64,000 nt of DNA from Phoronis australis (taxonomy: Eukaryota > Phoronida > Phoronidae), in NCBI GenBank assembly GCA_002633005.1, contig NMRA01000161.1:545516-609515 (forward strand), in the 5' to 3' direction. The stretch's first letter is position 1; each line of letters starts with the position of its first letter. Made by a program: the position numbers and the translations under genes. Below the pieces are notes generated by a model. It worked only from the letters and a program-made list of their open reading frames with translations. It did not search any database and was not told where the DNA came from. Below, one piece after another: positions 28,561 to 41,063 of this stretch.

Positions 28561-29193
28561 ATGCCGATCCACCACTGGAAGGAGATCGGGACTCAGTAAG
28601 ACTTCCATCCAACCGACGTACAAAAGGAAGTTCTTTTTAAACCAGCAAGGAACAAATAATGATTCAAAAGATTTCTACCCTATAAAGACGAAGATTTCGA
28701 AACATGGGTCTCTCACAGTTGCTGTGAAGAGCTTAGTCAACCCTTCATTCAAAATTATATTAATTGGACCTTTGGTGCCGTTTGGTACAATTACATTCTT
28801 TAGTAAAAATTCGGGATGCAGTGACATTTACAAAAAATGTGATAAACAAATTATTCGAAATTTTCAGGTAATGGTTCGCACTGTAGGTTCTTTGTTACGT
28901 GTTTTAACACCCTAATAACTATCAAAATCGCGCAACTGGGCACTTAACGAGAACGCCCTTGCAGATCACGAGGGACTGTTTAAACACGTCTACATACACA
29001 CGAACTCGTACATACATTTATGATGTAAAAACATCATTCGAACCGAATGTTAGTAATGGTAGACGAAGCATTGTTAGTTTAATTTGAAAGAGAATTTCTT
29101 ATGTCTTTGCATAATGCTATACATTTATACGTCATTAGTTCGCTACTCACTGGTTGGATTAAGCAGCACTACCCAGGACTCTGTTGTTTCGTA

Positions 29194-30354
29194 ATGTTGA
29201 GTCTACAAGCAGAGTTACTTTGTACAACGCTTCTAATTTCTCACCTCGCTTTTGTCAACTGTGCCGCATTATTCAATGTTTATCAACAAAAGAATATCAA
29301 AGGACTGGTCTCTCGTTCAGAAGTAGTTTGGGAAGAGAGTAAATGTCGACTGCTCTGCTTGAGAGATGGAAAATGTCGAGCCGTAAGTGCAACACGCCAT
29401 AAGACAGGCTGCTATATTGAAAAAATTGAGTGTGGCATATTTACTTGGGCTTATCAACCTTTCGCTCAGGCCCTTGTTTTGTTAAACGCCCCGACGTCAA
29501 CAGTGTACGAAAAACAATTTGGCTTACCAAAATTCCGATGGTTAATTCTTCCTGGGATCACTGAAGTGTCGAGGTTGACGTGCGGTAGTGCGGGTGTCTG
29601 GGCCATCAACAAATACGGCAAACTTTATTATAAGATGGGCTCTCACACTTCGGTAAGAACAGTCACTGCCATGACGTCCACTGGTTGGAAGGACATGTCT
29701 GTTCTATTGGCGGGCGCCTTTGCCGCTAGTGTCTCCGCTGGTCATGAAGTCCTTTGGTTTGTTCAAAAATCTGGAACAACTTATAACACGTTCTTTGTTC
29801 CAGAGCTTACTAATGAAACCGTCATTGAAAACCTTAAAGCGACTAATCGAGTGAGTGTCCCAGGTAATATGAAACACGTCACCGTATCGCCTATATCCAG
29901 GAGCGTTTGGGCATCAAATACTGAACTTCACGAAATAGGGTATGCGTACAGTTTTCACACAGGGCAAAATAGTTTCGTTGCTGTTGAGCCGATCGCCATG
30001 GGGTCTGCGTTGTGTATTGGCAGAGCAGGGGTGTGGATCGCCTACGCCAATGTACTTGTCTACAAGAATGGAACTTACGGTGACAGACCAGGGGAAAAGG
30101 GAACAAACTGGAAGGGTGCTTATTCTTTTGAGTCTGTTACGACTGAAGTTCGTCATATTGGAATCGGCCATGATTCAGTGTATTTCACAAATTCGGGAGG
30201 ATTTCTTTTTAAAAGTACGACCATTCATGCAGCTGACCCAGAAAATACGGTTTTCTTTAATGTTGATTCAGGCGTTAACTTGATTGCTATGGACACGATC
30301 ACAGGCGAACTTTTAAAGGTGTCAAATGAAACTACTGTTTGGTTGAGAGTTTAA
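29194..30354 (+). CDS. Secreted PAN/apple-like plus tectonin-type beta-propeller protein, intronless
   Basis: One uninterrupted frame of 386 codons. I prefer the ATG at 29194 over 29101 because it gives a clean signal peptide (MLSLQAELLCTTLLISHLAF, then VNCA). A cysteine cluster follows (CRLLCLRDGKC, GCYIEKIEC), typical of PAN/apple folds. The rest has tectonin-type repeats: GVWAINKYGKLYYKMG, SVWASNTELHEIGYAYSF and AGVWIAYANVLVYKNGTYG, with Trp and Gly at regular spacing. Tectonin propellers occur in fish-egg lectins and invertebrate defence lectins and bind carbohydrate or bacterial surface. That role is inferred here. Possible N-glycosylation sites are NET (two) and NGT. The single exon might mean a retrocopy origin. 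Confidence 0.85.
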   Translation: MLSLQAELLCTTLLISHLAFVNCAALFNVYQQKNIKGLVSRSEVVWEESKCRLLCLRDGKCRAVSATRHKTGCYIEKIECGIFTWAYQPFAQALVLLNAPTSTVYEKQFGLPKFRWLILPGITEVSRLTCGSAGVWAINKYGKLYYKMGSHTSVRTVTAMTSTGWKDMSVLLAGAFAASVSAGHEVLWFVQKSGTTYNTFFVPELTNETVIENLKATNRVSVPGNMKHVTVSPISRSVWASNTELHEIGYAYSFHTGQNSFVAVEPIAMGSALCIGRAGVWIAYANVLVYKNGTYGDRPGEKGTNWKGAYSFESVTTEVRHIGIGHDSVYFTNSGGFLFKSTTIHAADPENTVFFNVDSGVNLIAMDTITGELLKVSNETTVWLRV

Positions 30355-30517
30355 ATGACTGAACTAGCGTACCGGTACAGGATAGATCGTGCAGCGTTTG
30401 CACCAGCAATACGCTCGTTGCTTAAAGTTTTATACTGCTCAACTGACAGGCAGCAAGCCAGCTACTAACCTGTTGAAATGTTGCTTGTGTTGCTTTGGAC
30501 GGAACCACAGTCGATCA

Positions 30518-30523
30518 AATAAA
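30518..30523 (+). terminator. Polyadenylation signal AATAAA
   Basis: AATAAA about 165 bp after the stop of the PAN-tectonin gene. This supports it as a transcribed gene with a short 3' UTR. Confidence 0.65.
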
Positions 30524-31362
30524 AAGCAGTATTTGAAAAACTGTTGATAGTCATCTTGGTTGTTGTGTGCTTGAAGAGAGAACAGATTTGCTACCGGGTC
30601 AACTCGTGTACTTGCGCTAAGCTAAGTAGCCTGTGTGGCAAAGCCCACAGGAAAATCCGTAGAATCTTCTCGTCAGTACTATTATATTATATGGACTGAT
30701 GCATAAATTAGGCTGGGAAGGTTTGCTGGGGGGAGAAGGTGGAAACATTTGTGAGCGTAATCTCCCCCCATCCTCTGCCACCATGCACTATCGCCCCGAT
30801 GTCGACGCCCATTGTACTCCTCTTTATTCCAACTCGACACCCGTCATAGCATAGATTTTCTATGGTTAGAATTTCGTCTTCTTTAGGGTCTAGTTTTGGG
30901 AAGGTTCACTTCATTACGGTCAAACAATGACAAGTGCGAGTTTTAGAGGCCCTAATGCACTGTTCAAGGGTCCGTTTCAACACCGCTTGTAACTTGAAAA
31001 TGGTGCTCGAGTTTCTAATAGAAACATCAAATTCTAAAGGATTATTTAGATTGGCATCAGCCACATAGTGCAATTTGCTGATTTAGAAAAAAATAACACA
31101 AAAATAAATACCTAATCTTACTATAAATATTCAAAACCTAACTTTTGTGAAAACACTTAAGTTTTTGGGAATAACGTTTGATTATTTTTTAGCCTTGTCT
31201 GAATATGTTAATCTGGTGGAAAAAATTGCACACATACCACGATTTACTACTCCTTCATCCACTCGCACTAGACTTTTGGCATCATTCTATGGCATTTAGA
31301 AATGTCAGCAGATTGCAATTTCTTCAGAAATGAGCCTTACGAATAATCACTAACACTTTTTG
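30524..31362. other. Intergenic, nothing recognised
   Basis: No coding signal. The right part may belong to the LINE that becomes recognisable from 31363. Confidence 0.45.
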
Positions 31363-31749
31363 CCCATACAAGTCCAATTTGTAAATTATTAAAAATACCT
31401 CTGCTTGAAGACACTCTCGATATATCCTGCTTGGAAATGTATTACAAGTTTTTACACAAACAACTTGTACATTACTTTCAAAACTATTTTGTTTGCTATC
31501 ACAGTCGAAACAACTGACCCATTAGAAATCATAGTTCGCCAGATCTTTCAGGAAACTATTGCTTCTAATCGCAACTACAACCCTATACTCAAGATACTTT
31601 TTTATTCAAACCAATCACGGCAAGTCACCGTTTACGATTTCATGTTCCTCAATATCATCAATGAAAAGAAAACATTCCCTTCAGTTCTATATAAGATAAA
31701 CACCCACTCACTTGTTGGACTTTCAAGATATTACAGGAACACATTTTAG
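31363..31749 (+). mobile_element. LINE C-terminal fragment
   Basis: Frame pieces HTSPICKLLKIPLLEDTLD and CLEMYYKFLHKQLVHYFQNY are followed by IRNHSSPD, then, after a frameshift, KINTHSLVGLSRYYRNTF. This is the characteristic C-terminus of invertebrate non-LTR ORF2 proteins (HT.P.FK.L..L, LEMYYK, INTHS..GF..Y). It is frameshifted and inactive. Confidence 0.85.
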
Positions 31750-31759
31750 ATACTTACCA

Positions 31760-33897
31760 GTGGCGGACTAAGGGCGCCAAGGGGGTCATGCCAAACCTCT
31801 CAAATTCTCCCGGATTCCATTTGGCAATTCGGGGGTGCGAATGTCTAACGGGCAAAATCCTGACTAATACTCTGCCCCCTACACATGATCTTGTATCCAC
31901 CCCTGCTCACTATACAATGACTCAAGATGCGCCTCCTGCATGCAACTATGTCCACCGTAAATAACCACATACAAATTGTACTATTATACAGAAACACCAC
32001 TAATTTTGCACGCATCTATGACACACGCACACAAACTTAAATATACAAACGTCGTTATTACTTACACCCAGTCTACTTGTTGATCCTGTTCTAGTTTAGA
32101 TATGTAGTACCCATCTATTTATTATTCTAAGGTGTCAGCTTTATTTATATATTTTTATCGAAATATTTATACCACGATGTCAGTCTTCTAATCGTATGTA
32201 TGAATAGTAAATAGTAATTGCTGTCTTATTTTTGTATCCGCCGATCGTTTGCTTGTTTTATATTGTACCCCTACTGTGTTTTATGGTGGCTTTTGCCTTC
32301 CATGTTGTTTCATTGTATTTCACTAATTGTAATATAAGTTAATAAATGTAATTCTCTCCTTTATCTGTCTTCACTGAATGGAATTTATGTTCGACACTCG
32401 GACACATTAACGGTACAAAACAAAGTAAAAAGAACAGTAAGTAGTAGTAAAACAATATTATCTCTGAAACGATGGGCAATAATAAACCGCAACACGGAGG
32501 AACGAGAAAACAACTTCAGTTGATAACAGGGGGAGAGATAAGACCTTTGATAATGGGTGGAGTGGGGGAACGGACGTGAGAGAGAAATGGCACATCCGAG
32601 TAGCGGGGATCGTTGAAAATTTCAGTGAAAAACGATTTTGTAACAACAAAAACATCCCTAAAGGCACGTGACAATAGTCAGCCTATGAGAGCGGAGAGCT
32701 GACCAAACTCCAGGCCAGTTGTCGATAAACAAATACAAGGAGGCTGGTAACAACCTAACAATCATAGCTCTGCACTTAAGAAATTAGGGACTTGGCCAAA
32801 TGGAAGAAAAGGGGGGGTCCAGTTGTTCAGATAAATATATTTAACGAGTGAAATGTCATTCTTGGCAATTCCCGATGGGACACGTTCAGCCTACACATGC
32901 ACTAGTTGTCCAACGGGAGGCGGTGCATCTCACGAGGGTTTGGGTTCACTCCTCAAGAAATGTTCAGATTATTTTATTCGTGAATTCTGGTTGTTTCCAT
33001 TGGCAGCCTGGCAAAAGAGAAAATCATACTGCTGAAAATCTGATCCGCACAGCGAGTTTCGTAAGAACGATCTTCGAAAGAAATACTGTACTTCAATTTT
33101 GTGGGGGGAAAGTACCCAGTTTTTACAAAATCACCAAGAATATTGCCTTTGGCGTAATTCGAAATAGTGATTTTCAAACTCTTCTATCCTCAAGTTTCGC
33201 TCAATGCTATTGCTTTTTTTTGTTCTTTTTTGTTTTCAATTGTCTCATGTCTTCGCGCGTTTGGGCCGCGTGTCAGGAAGCTCACTTCGCTTCTCAAAAC
33301 AGTATTCTATGTTTTTTGCAACCAAATGTTTTATTTTATTCTACTTTCCCCTCGGGAATAATTAGCAGTGCCGGATTTATACGGTGGCCTGCCCCTCAAA
33401 CAAAGGATCCCGTCTGTGAGGGGTTCTTTTATATGAAAGCATGCTGCCCAAATAATCAAATATATGAAAGGCTAAATCAATTAAACAACTGGACAAGGGT
33501 GACTGTTGAGTCCAACAGCGGGTCACACTCTTTGGACATGATAGCATTACTTTCCCTACCATGAAAGGTTGGTCGACTTCAGAAAAAATGAAAAAGAGAA
33601 GGAGTCGATTCTAAACTATGAGGCAATTTGTTGCACTTATCGAGTTATGACGGTACCCTTTCTTGTGAAATTATAAACTAATTACTTATCGCCATGAACG
33701 TTATCACCACCATCACGCACGCTACCACAATCATCATCTCGATCACGAGCAGAGTTGTTACGGCCCTTATCGACGGTATAACCTTGTATTATTGCTTTTT
33801 AGTGTTAGTAACAGGAAGATTATTTGGCAGCAATTTTTAGGTTAAATTGGCGGAGGCAAATTCAACCGTGGCTCAAATAAAAACGTGACAGCTTAAT
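31760..33897. other. Intergenic, no gene supported
   Basis: Holds a GTGGCGGACTAAGGGCGCCA-type repeat end at 31761 and a GTGCCGGATTTATACGGTGG end at 33369, both of the style seen in non-autonomous elements. A 238-codon frame (32848-33564) has no recognisable domain and I do not call it. Confidence 0.45.
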
Positions 33898-33978
33898 GGT
33901 CAACAAGGCCTGCGAAATGGTCAAAAGGCCTGCAAAGTGGTCAAAAGGTCTGCAAAGTGGTCAAAAGGCCTGCAAAGT
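33898..33978. repeat. 20-bp tandem repeat, 4 copies
   Basis: Unit GGTCAAAAGGCCTGCAAAGT, the first copy degenerate (21 bp). Confidence 0.95.
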
Positions 33979-35250
33979 GACAACACGCTTAAGTCAAAAC
34001 GTGCGGCGTCTGCCTGCGTCACCTCTTACAATTTGAAAACACAGCTTTGACAGAGCATATTTACCACGTTGAGCAACTTACGCTTGCCCCCCCCCCTCTC
34101 CTTCAAACTAAGACTCCTAGTCACGCCCACGGTTGGATACCTGTCCAGATGACACACCCATATTTCCCCTGTGTCGCTTTATAATATAAAAATTTAAAAT
34201 GGTCCACACATTGACGTCAAGGTTGGTATGTTCGGACAATTAAACAGTACTGTATATTTACTTAGCATTTCAGTTATGTTCATGGTGTTTTTTTTCTACG
34301 CCATGATATGATTCGCATATGCAGGTTCGAAAGATCATTCGTCAATATGACATTTTTAATTCAGCAATTATTGATGTGCTTCCGTGTGGATAAATGTTTA
34401 ACATTTTTAAACTTGTTATTGCTACAAAAATAAAAACGAATTTAACATTTATGTAACTTTTTGTTTCGTTCTTGCCATCGCAAATTTGTAATGCTATCCA
34501 TTTATTAATAACAATGCCATTGACAGTTACGTAGACTCTAAATGTATTCCTATTGTATTTCTATGCATTATCAATAAATATCTCTGCAAGATCATTTGTG
34601 AAAAAATGATTGATTTCATCCAACGTAGTCACATTGTCTCGTATCAACTGAAGATTTTTTGCCTTTATTGTTTGTCTGACATATCAGCTCGTCGGTCTTC
34701 TGTACTGGGATGGCTCTTATTATACGATGAAGCGAGAGACAGATTTATTGGTACATATAAGGATAGCACCGTAGACATCTTAATAGGTATCACATGTGGC
34801 GTGTTTTGATTTAAAAAGATGAACTCGTTCTTCCTGGCGTCGTCCGCGCCGTTTACTACTTGAAAAGAAAACCTGTAAGTGCCAAGTCTCAAACAATATT
34901 TGACGAGACAAATTATGCGCTGAAAATTGGTAAAGTTAGTAATGAATTAGGAGTGATTCGTGTAATACGAAAATAATAAATTTAAATCTCGAGTTCATAT
35001 TGCATGTTTGAGACAGCTCAATTCATTTTTATCTCTCCGGTAATTTTTGATAACGTTGGACCAGCTCACACCACGACACGAGTGTAAAGAATGTTGAGAG
35101 ACCTTGGTCCCGTTTGAGGGGAACCTGCCCCTTCACACAATAATTTGCAGGCGTCATGGTCAAACCGTGGCAACCGGCATAGTCGTGGGGCCCGGGGCAG
35201 TCGTAAACGTATGACTCGCAGCATGGAGAAGGGAGAAAGAATATTTGGTT
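33979..35250. other. Intergenic, nothing recognised
   Basis: AT-rich non-coding DNA. No exon or classified repeat. Confidence 0.5.
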
Positions 35251-35335
35251 ACTGCCAGTGCTTGATTTACCCTTTAAGCGGGCACTGGCAAGGACATTAC
35301 TGTTACGGGGCCACATGTTGTCTAAACACACTTTT
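35250..35335. repeat. Short dispersed repeat, copy also at 38685-38765
   Basis: CCAGTGC(T/A)TGATTTACCCT and GGACA(T/G)(T/A)AC or GAACATTGTTGTTA(C/G)GGGG blocks occur in the same order at both sites. Confidence 0.6.
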
Positions 35336-35910
35336 GAAACGGTCCCAAAGGCAGTGTACCTGTACCAAGGAACCTCACCCTTTCAAAATATACCTTCAAG
35401 CATGACCCTCATAAAATGAACTTTCACCAGACTGTACGATAATAAAACAAGTCTTAGGGCCAGCGCAGACGGATGGGTACGAGCTGAGGTGCCAGTCTCG
35501 ACCATCGGCCGGCCTAGTTCATTTAATTCGTATTTTCATAGCTTCAGCTGGAGTGAGCTGCCACTGAGCTGACAGCAACATCGCTAGTGGCGACAGTTTA
35601 GCTCTCAGCTATCCGTAGGCGCTGGCTCTTAGACCTCATTCTCAGTATCCGTGAAATTTTGTAGATGAACACGGTTAAGTTCTAATGACTGCCTCCCCGG
35701 GTTTGTCCCCACCTGTTGCAGCCGTGTGGGGTTGGTTCGAAACTGGTGACATCGGGAGGTAATACGGAGATGCAGCAAAAACTCGTATCGGAAAAGATCG
35801 AAGAGTGTGTAACCAGCACGAACTTGGTTGCATCTCCAAATTTACATTGCGTGCGATACTGGAAGGAGAAGGGCCAGAGACTATCCCGGTGCCTACCCTC
35901 TGACGTCACC

Positions 35911-35949
35911 ACAGAAACAGAAACAGAAACAGAAACAGAAACAGAAACG
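35911..35949. repeat. ACAGAA hexanucleotide repeat
   Basis: About 6.5 units of ACAGAA, in phase with two short open frames that I treat as artefacts. Confidence 0.95.
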
Positions 35950-36059
35950 GGACAATGGGGGAAGATGGTAGGGGGCAAAAGTTTTGCAATGTCGCGGAAT
36001 TGGTTTGTACTCGATTTTCAAAGTTCAAAAATCTGAACCACCCCAAAGTACGTCTACGT

Positions 36060-36470
36060 CTCGTTTAGACATCAATTTTTGGCCCAGCGCAAGGGACACG
36101 GAGCAAATTGATCGGCGTCAGGCGTCCGTTTACACGCACAACTCACTAGCTACGGCAACACGGAACTGTAGGTTGTAGAGTGGAACGCACATGCGCAGGC
36201 ATGTTTACAAATGGTGGGAGTTCCAGAGACAGAGAATCCTATATGTACACTGTAGGTCATTGCACAAGCGCAGTAGAAATTGATCCTTTCCGCCTTGCCC
36301 CAGTTCGCGTTTAGACATATAATTGACACGCAACAAATTGCTCTACCACACAAACGGGTGGCAAAAGTTGACGCCGCGGTGTCAATTTGCTCCGTGTAAG
36401 TGCCGCGTTTACACACATAGGCTACTTACGCTGGAACATCTCGTTCCGTGTCAACGTTTGTAGTCTAAAC
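36060..36470. repeat. Imperfect inverted repeat, possible small transposon
   Basis: GGACACGGAGCAAATTGATC on the left (about 36093) pairs with GGTGTCAATTTGCTCCGTGT on the right (about 36379). CGTTTAGAC and GTCTAAACG lie outside. Ends and target duplication were not resolved. Confidence 0.5.
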
Positions 36471-36521
36471 GGCAGTAAGGTCAGCCATGTTGTAGTAAAC
36501 GCCTTGATAGCATGAAAAATA

Positions 36522-36627
36522 TCTCGCTGGTTCCCTGAGTGCCGCTAGGTGGTAGCCAGCACGCAGGTATCACTTCTCGCTGGTTGCGTGCCCGGCGCTA
36601 GGTGGTAGCCAACCGCACGTACGACGG
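36522..36627. repeat. Two-copy tandem repeat, unit about 53 bp
   Basis: TCTCGCTGGTT and (C/G)CGCTAGGTGGTAGCCA recur 53 bp apart, with divergence between. Confidence 0.7.
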
Positions 36628-38470
36628 GCCATCACTTAATTCTACACCAGCGTTTCTGATTGGCTGGTCGAATTCTCAACAGGCAACGCTTTACGCAAAC
36701 AAACTAGCATGACTGATGAAGGAAGTGTAAAGGTTTCTTGTACACGAGACAAATCGGTGCTTAAAATTCATGTTCAACTGTGAATCCCAAAAATTGTGGT
36801 TGCGCCTTTTCAGAGTACATCTTTCTACTGTCACTGACTTTTGTTTATGTGTCTGTCCTGTATTAACACAGTAGGAATGACACACTAGTTGAACCGGCCA
36901 GATGACGGCGTGTTTATTGTCGAGGGGGTTTCAGAACAATCCTTATTGTACATGTGTGTGTTTCACTAAAGCACGAGGATATTAAACATTCCCGCAGAAA
37001 CGAAATAGTTGCTGCCGCGACATTTGACAAGCCTAAAATCCGTGTGTTAGTCCGTCATTTTCTCGCTTTGTTGTAAAGCTAACAAATGACTGCCGAGGTT
37101 TTATCAACCAATGCGTGGTACTGCGCGATACCTGCGCGCAGACTCGGCACGCAGGGAATCAGCGAGGAAGAATATGTGACGGGAACGCCGTCTATTGTTT
37201 GAGCTGTGAGATAAACGTGTCAATTTCGCAGGAACTGGTCCATAGACCTGGTTCACTATGTAATGGGTGTCTATTGCCTAAATCCTATATTTGGCACTTC
37301 CGATGACGACATTTCGCTGACATTTTCATTGGTTTTTGCGTTAAAATAATAGACCCCTAAATTAGCGTATTTTGGAACACTCTTAGCCCAGAATTGTAAT
37401 TATATAAAAACGGACCTCGGTTTTGGCTTCAACTGTAATCTTCAAAATTAATTAGCTTTTATTAAAGCCTTTGGTTTTGAAGGCTTGTGCAGTTTTAGTC
37501 GATCCTAACTAAAATAATTGAGGAAGACAACGACGGAAACGGACGATGTATTGAAAGTTTGTAGTTTTGTATTTTACAAATAAACCGTCAGCAAATCGCT
37601 TTGTGATGGGTCACCATGGTTATGCGATACGAACGAACTAAAAGGCTGCGAATATTTTTACTGACGAAACAGTCAAAGAATTCAATTAGTAGATCGGTGC
37701 TGGACGCTCCACCGACTCCCGTTCTACTGATGTCTTCCTGGTAATAACTTAAATTCAAAACGCCGTTTACAGTCCCGTTTACAGTCAGTTCTAGCCCCCA
37801 CCTCCCATCAATTTCAGCCAAGGTCGTATATTTTTGAAAAGCTGCACCAAAGGCACGTTAGAAAATGCAGCAAGGTTCTATTCGCCATGATCAACCAAGC
37901 CAGGAGGAGCTGAAAAAATATCCTGCACTATTTTTGTTTGTTACAGGTAATTTTCTTTTTTGAAAAAGTGAGCAACAAAAAGTACCGCACCACTCTCACG
38001 GGATTTCCAAAGAAAATACACCGGGACAAACAATGTTATTGGACTTATGCGTCACGGGGGACTATTTCGGAGAAAAGGTGTGGGGAACTTTCAGAGAAAA
38101 GGGGTGGAACTTACTTACAATGGCGCCTCTATTCATTTCAGCAGCGGTGCAGTAATTAGGCATAAGTGACTGCACCCCAGCATATCGTAGCGAACTCGAC
38201 TCTGCAGTTCGTGCTAGCTATAAACGGCGTTAACCACATGTATGTAATGCGTCATGAAACCAAATCTGATAACCCTTTGTTGATTCGCGGTAACAGTCAG
38301 ATGATAATTTAAAGGAAGTCGGATAACCTTAAGTGATGATCAGCTTCGCTTTTTAACAGCTTACTGTTGACAGCTAAACAGTGGCGAAGTGTCCCTCTAT
38401 TGTTTGTGAATCTAGTCCAGTCTCTGCTCGGTTATGCTACGTACTTTGTTTGACCTGCCCCGGACTCAGG
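36628..38470. other. Intergenic, no gene supported
   Basis: No exon recognised. A minus-strand frame at 37588-37821 has mixed composition, but no motif or splice context. Confidence 0.45.
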
Positions 38471-39330
38471 GCCACAGGAAGCAGGGGGAGGGCAGGGGGG
38501 GGGGCACGTGCCTCCCAATAATTTAGAGCCGTCAGGGCCCCGAAGGAAAGCAGTGAGAACTGATGGGGCTACCCTCATTGTAAATATTACAACATAATAC
38601 TACTACTACTACTAATAATAATAATAGTAATAATAATAATAATAATAAAAAGGGCTGGAACCGTGCGTGGACAGTTGAGAAAATTCATCTACCAGTGCAT
38701 GATTTACCCTCTCAGTGAGGGCCCTGGACAGAACATTGTTGTTAGGGGGACCATCTCAATTTTTGCAGCAAAGGCTTTTGCAAAGGGTGTTAATTCATTA
38801 GAAGTTTTTAAATTCAATACGACAATTTTGGGAATGCAAAATTATATTTCCCGTCCTGTCCCTGGCAAAAAATAACGGAGTCTGTCTCTCTTTTTTTCCT
38901 TTTTTGGTTCTCAATACAGTATATCACTTAATGAAAATTGATAACCTGACAGATAGCATCATTTGCTGTTCACTTCCTGATTTTTTGAAATTATATATCT
39001 TTTTATATTTAGGGGCCCACCCCTTAAGGGGGCCATTGATGGCATTCAAGTGGCCACCCTTTTCATATTTTTATGGATGAACTCTTAAGGGGCCGCTCAA
39101 GGATAAAGGGCCCAATGTTGAAATGAACTGCATCTATTTTACTGTTTTTGTGAATCCCTTCAACAGTTCAACAAAAGGTCACTTCTTGCAGGGTCACACA
39201 ATGATGGAATTAACTGTCACTCTTTTCCATTTTAATGATATTTAGCATTTCATCATAAGGGGTCCCTTTTTAGTTGGGGCCCTCTCTCAGTGGGGCGGTC
39301 TGGGCAATTGGGAAAGGGGGTAGTTTGGCT
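38471..39330. repeat. Probable non-autonomous repeat with GGGG/CCCC-rich ends
   Basis: Begins with a G-run (38480-38505) and GGGCCCCGAAGGAAAGCAGT, and ends with GGGGCCCTCTCTCAGTGGGG and a C-run. The block AAAGCAGTGAGAACTGAT, then GGGCTACCCTCAT recurs at 53465-53505. It contains the TAA/TAC microsatellite 38596-38648 and the repeat shared with 35250-35335. Confidence 0.5.
38596..38648. repeat. TAC/TAA trinucleotide microsatellite
   Basis: ACTACTACTACTAATAATAA and more, imperfect. Confidence 0.95.
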
Positions 39331-39908
39331 TATGTCCCCCCAATACTGTTTACCTTCGTACCTGCTTGTCTAACTATCTTAGTACTTTAATCAATCAGAC
39401 AATCAATCAATCAACCATTCAATGAACAGTTGTCAAAAATTCACTTGCTTAATTCTAAAATCTAATTACCAAACTAAGTTGCCCTACTTGCAACACAGTC
39501 AAAAAACTTCTGTGGCACTAAAAAACCAATTATGGTACTGCTCTGTATTACAATACTTCTTCAACTTAAAGCAAAGGTTGACGAGTCCGCCAAACCACCA
39601 GTTCAAACTGGACTTCCAGCAAACCCTTGAGATTTGGATTTATTTCACCACAAAAACTTTCGAGGTGTAACTTAGTACTGAATTATTTTTGGATGGAAGA
39701 AGCAGGGATTACTGTAATTCAGTGTCGTGAGCAATGGGGTCAAGTGTTTTCAGAAGTGCCATGAAATTTACAATGGACATTTAGTTAATACATTACTAAA
39801 ACATAATATATTTCAATTAAAGTCTCATACATTGAGTATACTTCATTACCAAATGATAATACTTGATATTCAAGGCAAAATAAACAGTGCCAGCTTAATC
39901 TCATATCG
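39331..39908. other. Region downstream of the IL-1R-like gene
   Basis: No gene is visible. A minus-strand AATAAA (TTTATT at 39639-39644) might serve the receptor gene, but several such hexamers are expected by chance. Confidence 0.35.
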
Positions 39909-39992
39909 CAACCAAGCCTGGGGGTAGTCCAACCAAGCCTGGGGGTAGTCCAACCAAGCCTGGGGGTAGTCCAACCAAGCCTGGGGGTAGTC
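39909..39992. repeat. 21-bp tandem repeat, 4 exact copies
   Basis: Unit CAACCAAGCCTGGGGGTAGT plus C. The unit length is a multiple of three, so open frames cross it as a 7-residue repeat. It lies in the probable 3' UTR or downstream flank of the IL-1R-like gene. Confidence 0.97.
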
Positions 39993-40518
39993 CAACTAAA
40001 AGACGCTGCACTTTGCAAAGAGTTGGGTTCACATTCGCTCATAAAGGCAAAATGAACACAGGACTAGCTCAGTAATTCAACGGTTTGTGTATTCTACTGA
40101 CTGGCCAGTCACAAAACTCAGGGGCTAACATTTACCTCAGCAGAAACCAATACATGTCCTATACAGCTCCATGGAGCACAGCCAATGGTTTTTAATGTTC
40201 TGATTTTGGGTTTAATGAGGTACATGAATTGTCGCCTGAAAATTACCTATAGTAAGTACAGAATGCCATCGTCGCCACCTAGGGTGAGCTGTGCAAAAGA
40301 CTAGCGAGCTGTCCTTCTCTCATGGAACATTTCAATAAGATAAATCCTCATTAAACTAGATAGCTCAATGACTGATACGTACATTTCAAATTTACTCTTA
40401 TCTCTTCACAACTCAACACTTCAACCACAATGGATGGTAAGTTGTTCTGTGCCGGGATGGAAAGACTGACAGAATCCCAAGTTTCTCATTGCTATTTTTC
40501 AAGATGTCACTTATGAGC

Positions 40519-41063
40519 CTATGATGATATGGAGACCACGTGATGTTCATTATCAAAGTGAAAGACCTCGTCATCGACAGGTGTATAAGACGAGCTGTTA
40601 CTGCCCCGTTTCCCATCAGATGACATACTCGTGAAAGAGTGATCACTGCTACCTTTTCCACTGTCTCCTTGATCCTCTGAACGGAGCAGCGGCCGGCTAC
40701 TTGCCGCACTACTCGTACTACTTGTATCCCGCGTTCGATTGCCAGCGAACGTTTTTTGGACAACGGGCAAAAACAGGCGGAGCTCTTTCCAAAAGTGAGG
40801 CATTTTTGTATTATTTTTGCTCGGCACATGCAGTGTCTTCTTGATTACCTTCATGGCTTTTTTGATACCGCGCGAGTGTTCATCTCGATTCCAGATTTCT
40901 TCACTGATGGGGTGCAGAACAATGAATACAATCAATTTCCCATAACTTTGAAGCACCTCCTCTGACTTCATTTGGCACCAGGGGGTGCTCAGGGCCTCCG
41001 GGGTCAAGATAAGGATAAACCGTCTGCTCGTTTCCAGGGCTTCCGTGTAGTTATGCATGTTGC
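40519..41063 (-). CDS. Terminal exon: TIR box 2-3 and cytoplasmic tail
   Basis: Acceptor TTTCACTTTCTCAG (minus strand), phase 1. It reads NMHNYTEALETSRRFILIL, PEALSTPWC, LIVFIVLHPI and HFWKELRLFLP (box 3). About 70 residues rich in Ser and Thr follow (SSTSSAASS, SSYTPVDDE), possible phosphorylation targets. Stop TAG at 40519. Confidence 0.92.

Noticed and set aside
28475-28915. 146-codon open frame
   Set aside because: Starts at GTG inside retroelement debris and has no motif.
32848-33564. 238-codon open frame
   Set aside because: No domain, mixed low-complexity phenylalanine stretches and no splice or polyadenylation support.
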